Source: Rhodamnia argentea
Lineage: Eukaryota; Streptophyta; Magnoliopsida; Myrtales; Myrtaceae
Assembly: GCF_020921035.1 (NCBI RefSeq)
Contig: NC_063159.1
Span: 7,914,501 to 7,978,500, forward strand
Direction: 5' to 3'
Length of the DNA: 64,000 nt
Position 1 is the first letter of the stretch, and each line of letters starts with the position of its first letter. Under the pieces are notes generated by a model. It did no database searches, was not told the DNA's origin, and worked only from the letters and a program-made list of their open reading frames with translations. Of this stretch, positions 1-9,825 are shown piece by piece. The translations under genes and the position numbers were made by a program.

Positions 1-531
1 TCTTGGCCAAAGATACTAGAAATGTGACGCTGCATTGGCAGATATGGTTCTGTTTTCTTGGCCAAAGCTACTAGAAATGGGTAATGATGGCTCCCTTTGA
101 TACTTGAAGCAAATTAACTGACTCTTATTCCATCATTTCAGAGTAATATAGGTTGATATAATCATCTTCCACATAGATCTACAACTCTGTTTGCTTTTAT
201 GTATCCATATTAGTGGAAGCTTCAGATGTAAAGTGCTGTACATACACTTCATTTCCCATCCAATCACCGTTCCTCTGCCTGATCTGCAAGCTCCAAGAAA
301 ATTAAGCATTTATGCGCATTTACGAGAACCTTGTAACCAACAGCTAGTGCAGACGTATGTTTCATGTGCCTGCATTTACTAAGGGTAGTTTTGTCCAATT
401 CCTTCTCCCCCCCACCCAAACCAATCCCAGAAAAAAAACCCAAAAGGGGGGAAGGTGGGGGGGGGGGGGCAGTTGTTTTTCCCTTGACTATTCTTTATTA
501 ATCTCCATTATTCTCTTGGATATGTGCGTAG
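1..531 (+). other. Intron upstream of the last COL-like exon
   Basis: No coding exon could be found here. The stretch ends in a splice acceptor (AG at 530-531) feeding the CCT-domain exon, so it is most simply the last intron of that gene, running off the left edge. Two features stand out. A roughly 24-base direct repeat occurs at 1-24 and 57-80 with one mismatch. A G-rich tract follows at 446-469, ending in a run of 13 G. Short open frames here show no family resemblance. Confidence 0.6.
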
Positions 532-661
532 GTTTGAGAAGAAGGTGAGATATGCCTCTCGTAAAGCAAGAGCTGATGTGCGAAGGCGAGTGAAGGGCCG
601 CTTTGTCAAGGCTGGCGATGTTTATGACTATGACCCATTGAGCCAAACCAGGAGCTACTGA
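532..661 (+). CDS. COL9: CONSTANS-like (COL9/COL10 type) protein, last exon only
   Basis: This is the 3'-terminal exon of a B-box/CCT-domain transcriptional regulator of the CONSTANS-like family, which act in the nucleus in photoperiod and flowering control. The exon follows an AG acceptor at 530-531. After one split-codon base it encodes 42 residues to a TGA at 659-661. They begin [18 protein letters not shown], the second half of the CCT domain with its conserved basic VRY..[17 protein letters not shown] core, and end with a DYDPLSxTRSY tail that I associate with the COL9/10 subgroup rather than with CONSTANS itself or the PRR clock proteins. The B-boxes and the first half of CCT lie outside the window. 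Its neighbour, the SET-domain gene, matches the gene next to COL9 in Arabidopsis as I remember it, which supports the subgroup call. Confidence 0.85.
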
Positions 662-1215
662 GTTGACATATATATGCCCAGAGAGGGAAGGAACCCTCAC
701 CTTCTATTTGCAAATAGTTGGTTCAATGGGAAGTGGATGGAGCAGGTGTCTATCGAGTGCCTTGACAATCTGCATGATGATGACACTGGAGCCTCAGTTA
801 TAGCCAAGAGAGGTGAATATGAGAGGGATGGTGGGATGGCATAATGGAAATGTGGGGGCTGACGGCAGTCCTCGTCGCCATAAAGAATTAACTAATCTCG
901 AAATTCTTCCTGCCAAATTGCATGAGTATCATTTGCTTGGCAGCTTCTGTTGCCTTGCCATCCTCTGGGCCTCTTCACTGTGGGATAAGGGGGGAAATCA
1001 TAATTGGTGCCATGTAGACATAGTTAGGCACGTCATAAATGATAATATGGAGTAGGCAGGCTTTCGTCTACCTCTTTCTCTGAAGCTCTTCCTGCATTTG
1101 GCTGCTCCTCTCCATGATTGGTCAAATTTACAGTTTCAACTGAAGCTCAGGTTAGTGCTTTTATTGTTTCTATTGCATTTCATGTATAAGACGAGCTGTG
1201 AAAAGAAAATCACAC
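662..1215 (+). other. 3' UTR / downstream flank of the COL-like gene
   Basis: This non-coding stretch follows the TGA of the COL-like gene. Moderate base composition and absence of repeats suggest that part of it is 3' UTR. No clear single poly(A) signal could be assigned, and no protein-like reading frame was recognised. Confidence 0.4.
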
Positions 1216-2230
1216 TTTCATGTATAGGCAGGACATAAATAGATGTGGAATAGAGGAGGACCAAGTCTGGCTAAGGTTAGCGGTGTTATCGTAGTATTTT
1301 CGTTCATTTCACACTTTAGTATAGCGCAGGGAACAATCTGTACGTTGCAGGGAACAATCTGTACGTATTCCATGTAAGATTCTTTTTTGTCTGCTGCGAA
1401 GTATGTGAACACTGTGAATGCAGTATGATTTATCGTGCAAAACTTGTCGCCGTACAAGTTATCACTATTTCTATGGGATTTAAATTATCGATTTGGGAAC
1501 TTAGATTTACGTTAAAAGTCGCACTCAAGGTCAATGATTTAACGGGCAACTTCCCAATAGTAACCTCCCTAATACCATCCCATTCCGACAATTCAATATT
1601 AGAGAACCTAACAAATCTGAGTCTTCATAGGATTGATCTTGAGTACAAACATCGAGTTGAAATCATTAAGAATTTGCAACCATATGTTTTAAGGAAAGTG
1701 TCCTATGAGTTTTAAATTATTGTACGGAAGTTAATTCAATCTTAAATTTTTTAAGTTTATCAATTTAATCATAAACGTTTACGCGAAATGTCAATATACT
1801 CCTTTCGGCCAATTTTCGAGGGATATTGCCAACGTGACGGTTGATGACAAATGGACTGCCCAATCGGCAATCTCCGGAGAACATTGACTGGACAGTTCAC
1901 GGAATGGTCTAGGATTAGATTGAAAAATTTAAAAATTTTAGGATTGAATTGGTATATAAACAATAGGTTCGGGATTGATTGGGTAATTTTAGGAAAAATT
2001 ATCAAAAAAGTCATAAAATTATTGTAATTGAGCCAATTTAGTTGTTATTTATTTTTTTGGCCAATTTAGTTTTAAACTTTTTGCAATTGTTGTTTTTCGG
2101 GCTATGTGGTCGATCGATTGACTCACGAAACCCTCGGTCCATGACACAAGCATGATGAGTACCATGCATGAAATTTTGAAATGTATGCATGAGTTTGTAT
2201 ACGGGGCTCACCTGGTGGTAATGTCAACAA
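1216..2230. repeat. AT-rich spacer with a decayed transposon remnant (about 1730-2110)
   Basis: No gene is visible. From about 1730 to 2110 the sequence has the phrasing of the short repeats found many times in this window: AT-rich text with 'ggattgaattggtata' and 'ggccaatttagtt' motifs, in both orientations, around a more GC-rich middle. It looks like an old foldback element with eroded ends; no target-site duplication could be made out. Confidence 0.4.
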
Positions 2231-2715
2231 AGCCTGGGTGAATTGACATTACAAAGCCTTGAAGAAGGCTCACCGGGTGGCCTTCTTCTAATCCTGATCC
2301 CTTGGCTAGCAGCTACTTCATCTTGGTACATCCTTAATTCCCAGTACTTATTAAGAGAATTTTCTTGTGATTCATTAGCGGATACAACTGTAGCAGATAT
2401 ATCACCGGTCTCCGACTGCATAGAAAAACAGTATATGCCTCTGTAGGGGAATGTTTTCGTAGAAGTTAATACGATCGACGATTTTGGAAAGATGATGAAA
2501 CAAGCCTATAGTTTCCATATCAAGACGCCGACCTCGAATAGTGCTGCATATTACATAAAGCTGAAGCACGAGTACGGTGAAGATCTTCAAAATTTGTTGC
2601 TTCAATTATAAACACTAGCTAGCAGATTAGATAGGTGGTAAATATGGTACTCTCTAATCGCAATTCATTGAATTTGACATTACAAAATCCCATTCATGGC
2701 CACACTATGATATGT
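2231..2715 (-). pseudogene. Scrambled partial copy of IGPS exon 2 and intron 1
   Basis: Positions about 2276-2654 are a diverged direct copy of 18953-19331, i.e. the 5' part of IGPS exon 2 plus part of intron 1. On the minus strand the exon part still reads [22 protein letters not shown] before diverging; the intact gene reads [22 protein letters not shown], and the copy then lacks one codon. Both flanks of the copy (about 2231-2256 and 2660-2715) resemble, in inverted orientation, bases 19400-19462 of the same intron. There is no start codon context, no plastid leader and no catalytic barrel, so this cannot be a functional gene. It is best read as a rearranged duplication fragment about 16 kb from its source. 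Confidence 0.8.
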
Positions 2716-3654
2716 ATCGCAGTGCGAACCGAGCTCTTCGGGACCGGGCGTAGAACAAAGCTTGCACCGGGTGATAAATGTCAACAAATATTTGCGACTG
2801 TTCGTTCACCGGAGAGCTAATTTCTGCTGATGCCCTCAGAAATTCCGCTTTATCAAAGAGTGGAGGTGAAGTGTTCACCCATATTGTAGCATGCAAACCA
2901 ATCAACATTCCACATATTTGCTTCGCACCCAGCGCGAGTCGTTTCATTTACTCTCATCGTCGTCATGAGAGCCTGTGCTCTGAAGGCATATGAAAACGTG
3001 AACTTCAAAACTGATAAAAAGCCAAGCCCCAACAAAATATCAGCAGTAATCTCCAGCTGAAAATTGAGAGGCAAGCTTTCTTCAAAACTAACTTAATCAG
3101 CCGAGTTTTGGAGAAAGGATTGCAAGTCTGTTTGAGACTAACTTCATGGAACGAGAGTATTTGGACCAATTTTTGTTTAAACATAAGGACAATAGTTCTG
3201 TGCCGACAGTGGACATGATAAAAGAATTAATGAATAATTTCTCTAACCGATGTAAGTTACTATTATTAAGAAAACATTTCTCAAAAAAATTGATTGAGTT
3301 TGCTCGGTCATTCGATATCTCTAGAGGATAATAAAAATGCTCGAAAAGGACAATTTCTTCGAAATTGAAAGTACGAAAAAAGGTTTCGGACTCGCCAATG
3401 GGGCGTTGGACGAGTTGGTTGAGCTTCCTGGGCCTTAGATAGTTAAACCGATGAGGTCTCAGTTAAAACAAAAAAGGGTTTCGGGCTCAATAAAGAATGT
3501 ATATTTTGTTTGGTTCAGTTTTAATCATTCAATTCACTTTTTCTTTTCCTTTGATTTTTTTAGCCATAACGAGTGTCAAACAGCATATTTATTTTTCTTA
3601 TTTTGCCATGCAAGAAAAAGTATACATCAGATTTGCATGTAATTTTTTTTAGAT
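2716..3654. other. Spacer without recognisable genes
   Basis: I see no conserved protein, RNA gene or clear repeat here. Base composition is less AT-rich around 2700-2960 than in the neighbouring spacers, and short open frames occur on both strands, but none resembles a family I know. Confidence 0.4.
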
Positions 3655-4545
3655 ATATTCACTAGAAGTCCTAAAATTTATCACCAAATTACAAATGAGT
3701 CCCAAAATTTTCAGAAAGTACAATCAAATCCTAAAACTTAATAAATCGATGCAATTGAATCCTTCCGTTAGCTCCATCCAATTTGACAGATGAAAAGTGC
3801 CGACGTGCCATTTTTTTTATTACTTTTTCTCTCTTACATGGCTCTGGTATGACTGAAATAAGAAAAATAAGTCCAAAACGGTGTTGTTTCGATCAAAACT
3901 TTGATTTTTTTTATATAAATATTAGTTATATCAAAATAAGAAAAAACTAAATTAAAAAAAGAGGCAAAAGAAGTGAGGGTTGTTGCTGTTGTTGCCCCTC
4001 GCCATCGTTCGAAGGGCCAGCGAGGGTCGGCCAAGGTCATTGAGCTCCGGCTAGTGGCCGACGACCTTAGGCGAATGGTAGGCGAGGGTCGCCGCTGGTT
4101 AGGGTGGGGTTGGGCAGCAACCTCGCTAGTGGTAGCCCTCAGCCTGATGTGGACAAGGGCCTACAAGCCCTTGCCTGTGGTAGGCTAGGGTCGCCCGCCA
4201 TTGGCCGGGGGCCGGTGATCTTGTCTAGTCCTTGTCTCGGCGATGGTGGGGTGTGGCGGGCCTTGGCCTATTTTGCTGTTTTTTTTAATAATTTAATTTA
4301 ATTAATATTTATATTCAAAATTAAATTTGTATCAAAATGACGTCGTTTTAGCCGAATCTTCCTTATTTTAGAGGCAAGAGAGAAAGTAATAAAAAATACC
4401 ACTTAAGAATTTTTCGTTAGCCGGATTGGACGGAATTAATGAAATGGATCAATTGCACCAATGTTTCAAGTTTTAACGCTTGATTACACTTTGATAATAA
4501 GTTTTAAGACTTTCAGTGAATATTTTGAAAGTTTATAGTTTGATG
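3655..4545. mobile_element. Foldback (long inverted repeat) element with GC-rich core
   Basis: The two halves are inverted copies of each other. On the left, a T-rich block at about 3811-3838 pairs with an A-rich block at about 4373-4402 (aagagagaaagtaataaaa on the right). The segment around 3878-3940 pairs with about 4285-4350, including an 'aaaacg' box on each side. The core (about 3965-4280) is GC-rich, with repeated 'ggcgagggtcg'-like phrases that create spurious open frames. It encodes nothing recognisable, so it is a non-autonomous foldback/MITE-like DNA element. The outer ends and a target-site duplication are not certain. Confidence 0.65.
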
Positions 4546-4701
4546 TGAAAATGGATATGGGCTTACTGAAAATTTAAATGTTAATTGGAATAAAATATTC
4601 CTTTTTTCCCATTGGACGTGTTCCGGCGACACGAACGAATGCTTTCCCGCGATCACCATCAACCTCTCGTTTCCTCTTCTTCTCGCGTCGCCCCTCAGAT
4701 A

Positions 4702-4737
<36 letters not shown>

Positions 4738-4749
4738 ACCTGATCGGCC
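4546..4749 (+). promoter_or_regulatory. Promoter-proximal region and 5' UTR of the SET gene, with (CT)n tract
   Basis: This short stretch separates the foldback element from the SET-gene ATG at 4750. A pure CT dinucleotide tract occupies 4705-4735, 15 bases before the start codon, so it almost certainly lies in the 5' leader. CT/GA tracts near plant start sites are common and may influence expression; no TATA box was assigned with confidence. Confidence 0.5.
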
Positions 4750-7700
4750 ATGGCAGAAGCTGCTTCGACGATCTTCCAGACTTCACTCGTCCCAGCCTTC
4801 TCTCCACTCAACAGCAAGGCCTACAAACCTCGCCCTCGCTTCGCGCCCTGCCCCTCGCCCTCGAGGACGACAGTGGTTTGCTCGGTGTCCGCGACTAACT
4901 CCTCCGCCGCCGCCGCCAAGGCGTCGGAAGCGCAGCGGATCCCATGGGGATGCGAGGTCGACTCTCTGGAGAACGCGTCGGCGCTGCAGAGGTGGCTGTC
5001 GGACTCCGGTCTGCCGCCGCAGAAGATGTCGATTCAGCGAGTCGACGTTGGGGAGAGAGGGCTCGTCGCGTTGAAGAATATAAGGAAGGGCGAGAAGTTG
5101 CTGTTCGTGCCTCCTTCGCTCGTGATCACCTCAGAGTCGGTAAGATTACGTAGCCATAGCTTTGGATTTGCGAAGAATATAACCATCCCTATTTACTGCG
5201 TAATTTCAAGGAGAGCGTCAGAAGCTTTAAAATCTGATGTACACTGAGGTGGTAAGTTTTGATTGTTGTTTGACGTAACCTAGCAAGTCACGAGCCGAGT
5301 GATTTCTTGTGAATTACATAATTTTGGCATGAATGGCTTGCCTTTCATAATCGAAGAGATGAATGTAATGTGATTCGTGAAAGCTGGTATCCCCTGTACA
5401 TTAAACAAGAAACGAAGTACGTAATTTACTCTGTCTGGGAAGGTGTTCATTGGGTGCTCTTGTACATGGTATTAGATCAGGTTAGGTGTTGGATCCGCTT
5501 TATTTTACTTTCACATCGTTTTTGGGTAATGACTTAGGCACCAATTTGGCAGAGGCTGTTCACGAATTCTTGTTTGGAAGTTTGTGATGCTCATTCACTA
5601 CTTGCCAGATTCCTTAATTAAGAAATTTTGTCTCTCTGCCTGATTGCTTCGATGATGGTAGGAGTGGAGCTGTGCAGAGGCTGGTGAAATTTTAAAGAGA
5701 AATTCGGTGCCAGATTGGCCGTTGCTTGCTACACACTTGATTAGTGAAGCAAGTTTGATGGGTTCTTCTAGGTGGAGCAATTATATCGCGGCCCTCCCCA
5801 GACAGCCCTATTCACTTTTATACTGGTAGTTCCTGCACTTTTTTACCAACTTACTTACAAGTTCAATAACTTTAATTTCTATTTTCATGTTTCAATTTAT
5901 GTGATTAAGGATCTACTCTCAGTTTTTCATTTCAGGACGCGTGCAGAGCTGGATAGATACTTAGAAGCATCACAAATCAGACAACGAGCAATTGAAAGGA
6001 TTACTAATGTCATTGGAACGTAGGCTTGCCCCTTTTTTTCCCATTAACATTGCCATGTTTCACTATGATGTTCTTCTACTCGATTTCGGAGATCATGATT
6101 TTCAAAGGGCGGATGCTGATGTTGATCTCCTGTGCAGATATAATGACTTAAGGTCCAGGATATTTTCCAAGCATCCTGAATTATTTCCTGAAGAGGTATT
6201 TATCTTAAAGTAGTGTCGATGGCCTAGAATGCTTGAGATCATTTTACAAATATATGGTAGCGGTAAACCTGCATAGTAATTTTTGCCAAGACTTTGAGAC
6301 TTCCAAATTTAAAGTTGCAATTTGTTGACATTCAGAATTTGCAACTAGCATCTAAATTCTGTTTCTCAAGTTATTTATCTGGTCCGGAATTTTCTTTTGT
6401 AGAGATTCTGCACTTGCTGAAAACATCTTACCCTATGTTCATTGAATTACAGGTATATAATTTGGAGACATTCAAATGGTCATTTGGCATTCTTTTCTCC
6501 CGCTTGGTAAGGAACTCTCAAATCACAGCTCCAAGACATGTATCACCAAAATGACTTTTGCCTTTCAAGAATTATGTGTGCCTGTGATTTCTAATGCTGT
6601 TGGATTGTTCATAACCAACTGTTGATGAAGAACTGCAGTTATGTTGCTGTAGGAAGAGGACAGAAGGATCGTAGAAAGTAGTAACGTCTTACATAAAGTA
6701 ATGATGTATCATCTATATTCCAATGGATGTTTTGGGAAAAGAACATCAATAATCAAGCCATTATTATACAATCTATCCCAGTGCATATTTGGCTAGTGAG
6801 TGTTTTTAACTGTTTCTGGGGTGAGGTGGTTAAAATAGCGACATTTGATTTTAATATTGCTTTCAAACAGGTCCGTCTACCCTCGATGGATGGAAGGGTT
6901 GCATTAGTTCCATGGGCAGATATGTTGAATCACAGTTGTGAGGTGCGTTGATCATTCTCACGTCAAACTACATGTTTTCTTTAGTGGTTGATGCTTAAAT
7001 GGCTACCCTTTGACTGACCTAGGTTGAAACTTTTCTGGACTATGATAGTGCAACAAAGGGAGTTGTCTTCACAACTGACCGGCCCTATCAACCAGGCGAG
7101 CAGGTGAATCTCGAAGACTCGAACTGTTTTAAGAATGAGATGTGGAAGTCTTCTGATTTCTTGGATTGGCTTTTGCAGGTTTTCATATCATATGGCAGGA
7201 AGTCTAATGGAGAACTCCTACTGTCTTATGGGTTTGTTCCTAAAGAGGGCACAAACCCAAGTGATTCAGTAGAGGTATTACTGTCACTCAAGAAATCCGA
7301 CAAAAGTTACAGCAAAAAGCTAGAAGCTCTAAGGAAGCATGGCTTATCCGCGTAAGTAATCTAATTTTTCTGCATCAATCTAATTTGCTCGACATCGACA
7401 TCTGGTTGCAACCCCTGAACCATCTATGACTAATATTTTGTTAGCAGAATCCTGTTTTAAGCTTATGCACTAACATCAACATCCGATTGAGGCATTAAGG
7501 TTGATTTACCAATAGTCTCGATGTAATAGCTCATCTATATCCATTGGCATCGTGTAATATAAATCTTGGTCCCGATATTTATTACTTACATCTTGTATTG
7601 AGTTTCAAGTGATCTATGTCTTGGCAGCACCCAGTGTTTTCCCGTACAAATAACTGGCTGGCCTGTAGAGTTAATGGCATATGCCTATCTAGCTGTTAGC

Positions 7701-8510
7701 CCTCCCAGCATGAGCAATCAATTTGAAGAGGTAGTTAAGTTTTTCTTTGAGAAATATAATTGTCGTATTGATTTATTTTCATTACGCAGCTATTATTTCT
7801 TTGCAGTTGGCAGCTGCCGCTTCAAATAAGACAACAACAAAAAAGGACATGAGATTCCCTGAAATAGAGGAACAAGCATTGCAATACATACTAGACAGCT
7901 GTGAATCGAGTATATCTAAGTACTCCAAATTCTTGCAGGTTAACATTCTGCCTTTGGGACTGAATGTCTGCAGTTTTATAACTTACATCAATTTTTAAAA
8001 TGTGCCAATTTCCTCGTCCTGGGAGAGATAAATCCCACCTTGATCAGAAGTGATAATGTGACTATTGACCTTGTGGCTTCTTTCTCATTCTAATGTTCCA
8101 GGAGAGTGGGTCAATGGATTTGGATGTGACTTCTCCGAAACAACTCAATCGAAGATTGTTTCTAAAACAGTTAGCTGTAGACTTATGCACTAGCGAGAGA
8201 AGGATACTTTTCCGAGCTCAATATGTAAGGAGTCTAATATGCATCATTTGCCAATTAGTTGCATCTATTCTGTGTGATATATTCTTATGTCGGCAATGTC
8301 CCATTTGCTGACAGTCATCTTGGTCATTGTTATGTGCGGATAAGATATGTGTAAATGGCATACAAATATCTGCAGCCAAAAATATCTCTTTCCGTGCTTA
8401 CCCAGTGTGGCTATTTGTTTCAGATTCTGAGAAGAAGGTTGAGAGATCTAAGGAGCGGCGAACTGCGAGCTTTGAATTTATTTGATGGGTTGAGAAAGCT
8501 CTTTAAATGA
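4750..8510 (+). CDS. Chloroplast SET-domain protein, Rubisco-LSMT-like methyltransferase
   Basis: Twelve exons: 4750-5139, 5662-5825, 5936-6019, 6138-6195, 6453-6506, 6871-6942, 7023-7103, 7179-7351, 7628-7730, 7807-7938, 8102-8224, 8424-8510. They sum to 1,521 nt (506 aa), all with GT-AG junctions. Residues 1 to about 65 are rich in Ser/Ala/Pro with few acids, as in a plastid transit peptide. A split SET domain follows: GERGLVA near residue 98, DMLNHSCE at 267-274 (the NH motif that lines the AdoMet site) and ISYGRKSNGELLLSYGF at 304-320, with the conserved SET tyrosine at 318. A helical Rubisco-LSMT substrate-binding region ends the protein. It most resembles Arabidopsis At3g07670, whose substrate I do not know; it is distinct from true Rubisco LSMT and from PTAC14. 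Lysine methylation of a stromal protein is inferred. The downstream gene TTC4 lies in the same direction, about 1.3 kb away. Confidence 0.92.
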
Positions 8511-9825
8511 GAGTGTGAGAACATGGTGATACTTGCAATGGCAGACTCTCGGATCTGTTGAGATCTCAATGTGACCTCAGTTTGTAATCCGACTTTGGCG
8601 TCAATGGAGATATGAGGACTTTCGGTGCCAATTGAGGTCAAGCAGGCATACAATCAGCTGCCGGTCCCAGTATAAACTTCGATTGTACTTTTAGATTGCA
8701 AGAGTATGGAGACGATAGCAGATCAGGTGTCTCAGAATGTCATATTGCAACTGATGATGCCCGCTCTACTCATGAATCTTTCTGGCTTTTGAAATGCCAC
8801 TTCGATTGTACTTCGATTTTGAATATCTCCGACTCTTATTTTGTTCAATGAGGATGATAGGAGGATAAATCTTCATTTTGTGTTGTTACTAAATCCAGCA
8901 AATCTCCACTTTTGAAGACAAAAATATATTTTTGTATTTTTTCAATTTTTTTTTTCGTTCCTTCTTTCTCCAGTCGGCCGTCGAGTCCAACGATTGGCCA
9001 GAAGCAAAGGCAGGCAAAAAAGAAAAGAAAAAATTTAAAAATTTAAAATATTATTAATACTTGGTCATGTCAATTCTGACCAGCCTAATGGACTAAATTG
9101 ACAAATGCAAAAGGTTTAGGATTGAATTAGTGCAATTGTAATAGTTTTATGACTTTTTTGATAATTTTTCCCGACATTAATAAATAATTCGAAATAGTTG
9201 ACAATTTCAAGCAATCGAACAAACATGACCAAAAATACTTAAATAAGAGTTAGCGAATTTAGGATATTGGTAGGCTCCCACATAAATATCGAGAGCTAGT
9301 AAAGTTGAAACTAACTAGTATATTAATATCGAGAGCTAGTAACATGCGAAAAGTTGATATTCACCCAAATCAAGGCTCGTAAATTTCTAAATCAGTTAAT
9401 AAACTTTATTTCATCGCTGACTTTAATAATTATCGAACCATTTGGTGATATTGGAACAAATCAAGTAAATATTGGTAAGCGGACCCCAAAGCTGGTATTC
9501 TCTTAAAAAGTTACTAGCGTTAACGTTGGTCAACTATCGAAGCGATTGGGGATTTAAAACAACCCGGTCCCACAAGTTACGACACGCTGGCATTTCTCGT
9601 TTTTTTTTAAACTTTTTTCGAAGAAAGAAAGATTTCTCTGGAGACTTGCAAGAGAGAGCTTCATGGAGCGGGAGCCGACAAAGACACGGAGGGAAAACGA
9701 AGATACGACTCCTAGTCCCACCAGAGTACTACAACGACCCGAGTACGAGGATCTTCTCTGAACCCAAATCGGTTGGCACTAGTAATCAAAGAAGAGAGCG
9801 AAGCGAAACCGGGCATTGAATCGAT
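8511..9825. other. Spacer between SET and TTC4 genes, with a half foldback element (about 8990-9180)
   Basis: The first part (8511 to about 8880) is the likely 3' UTR and downstream flank of the SET gene. About 8990-9180 carries the right-hand arm of the repeat family seen elsewhere: 'caaaaggtttaggattgaat', then 'gacttttttgataattttt'. No matching left arm was seen, so it is truncated. About 9190-9825 is the upstream region of TTC4. A short phrase 'aatatcgagagctagtaa' occurs twice there (about 9286 and 9326). Confidence 0.45.

Noticed and set aside
3973-4301. Two overlapping open frames rich in Arg, Gly and Ala
   Set aside because: They fall in the GC-rich core of a foldback element; similar frames occur in the cores of the other copies, and they resemble no protein family.
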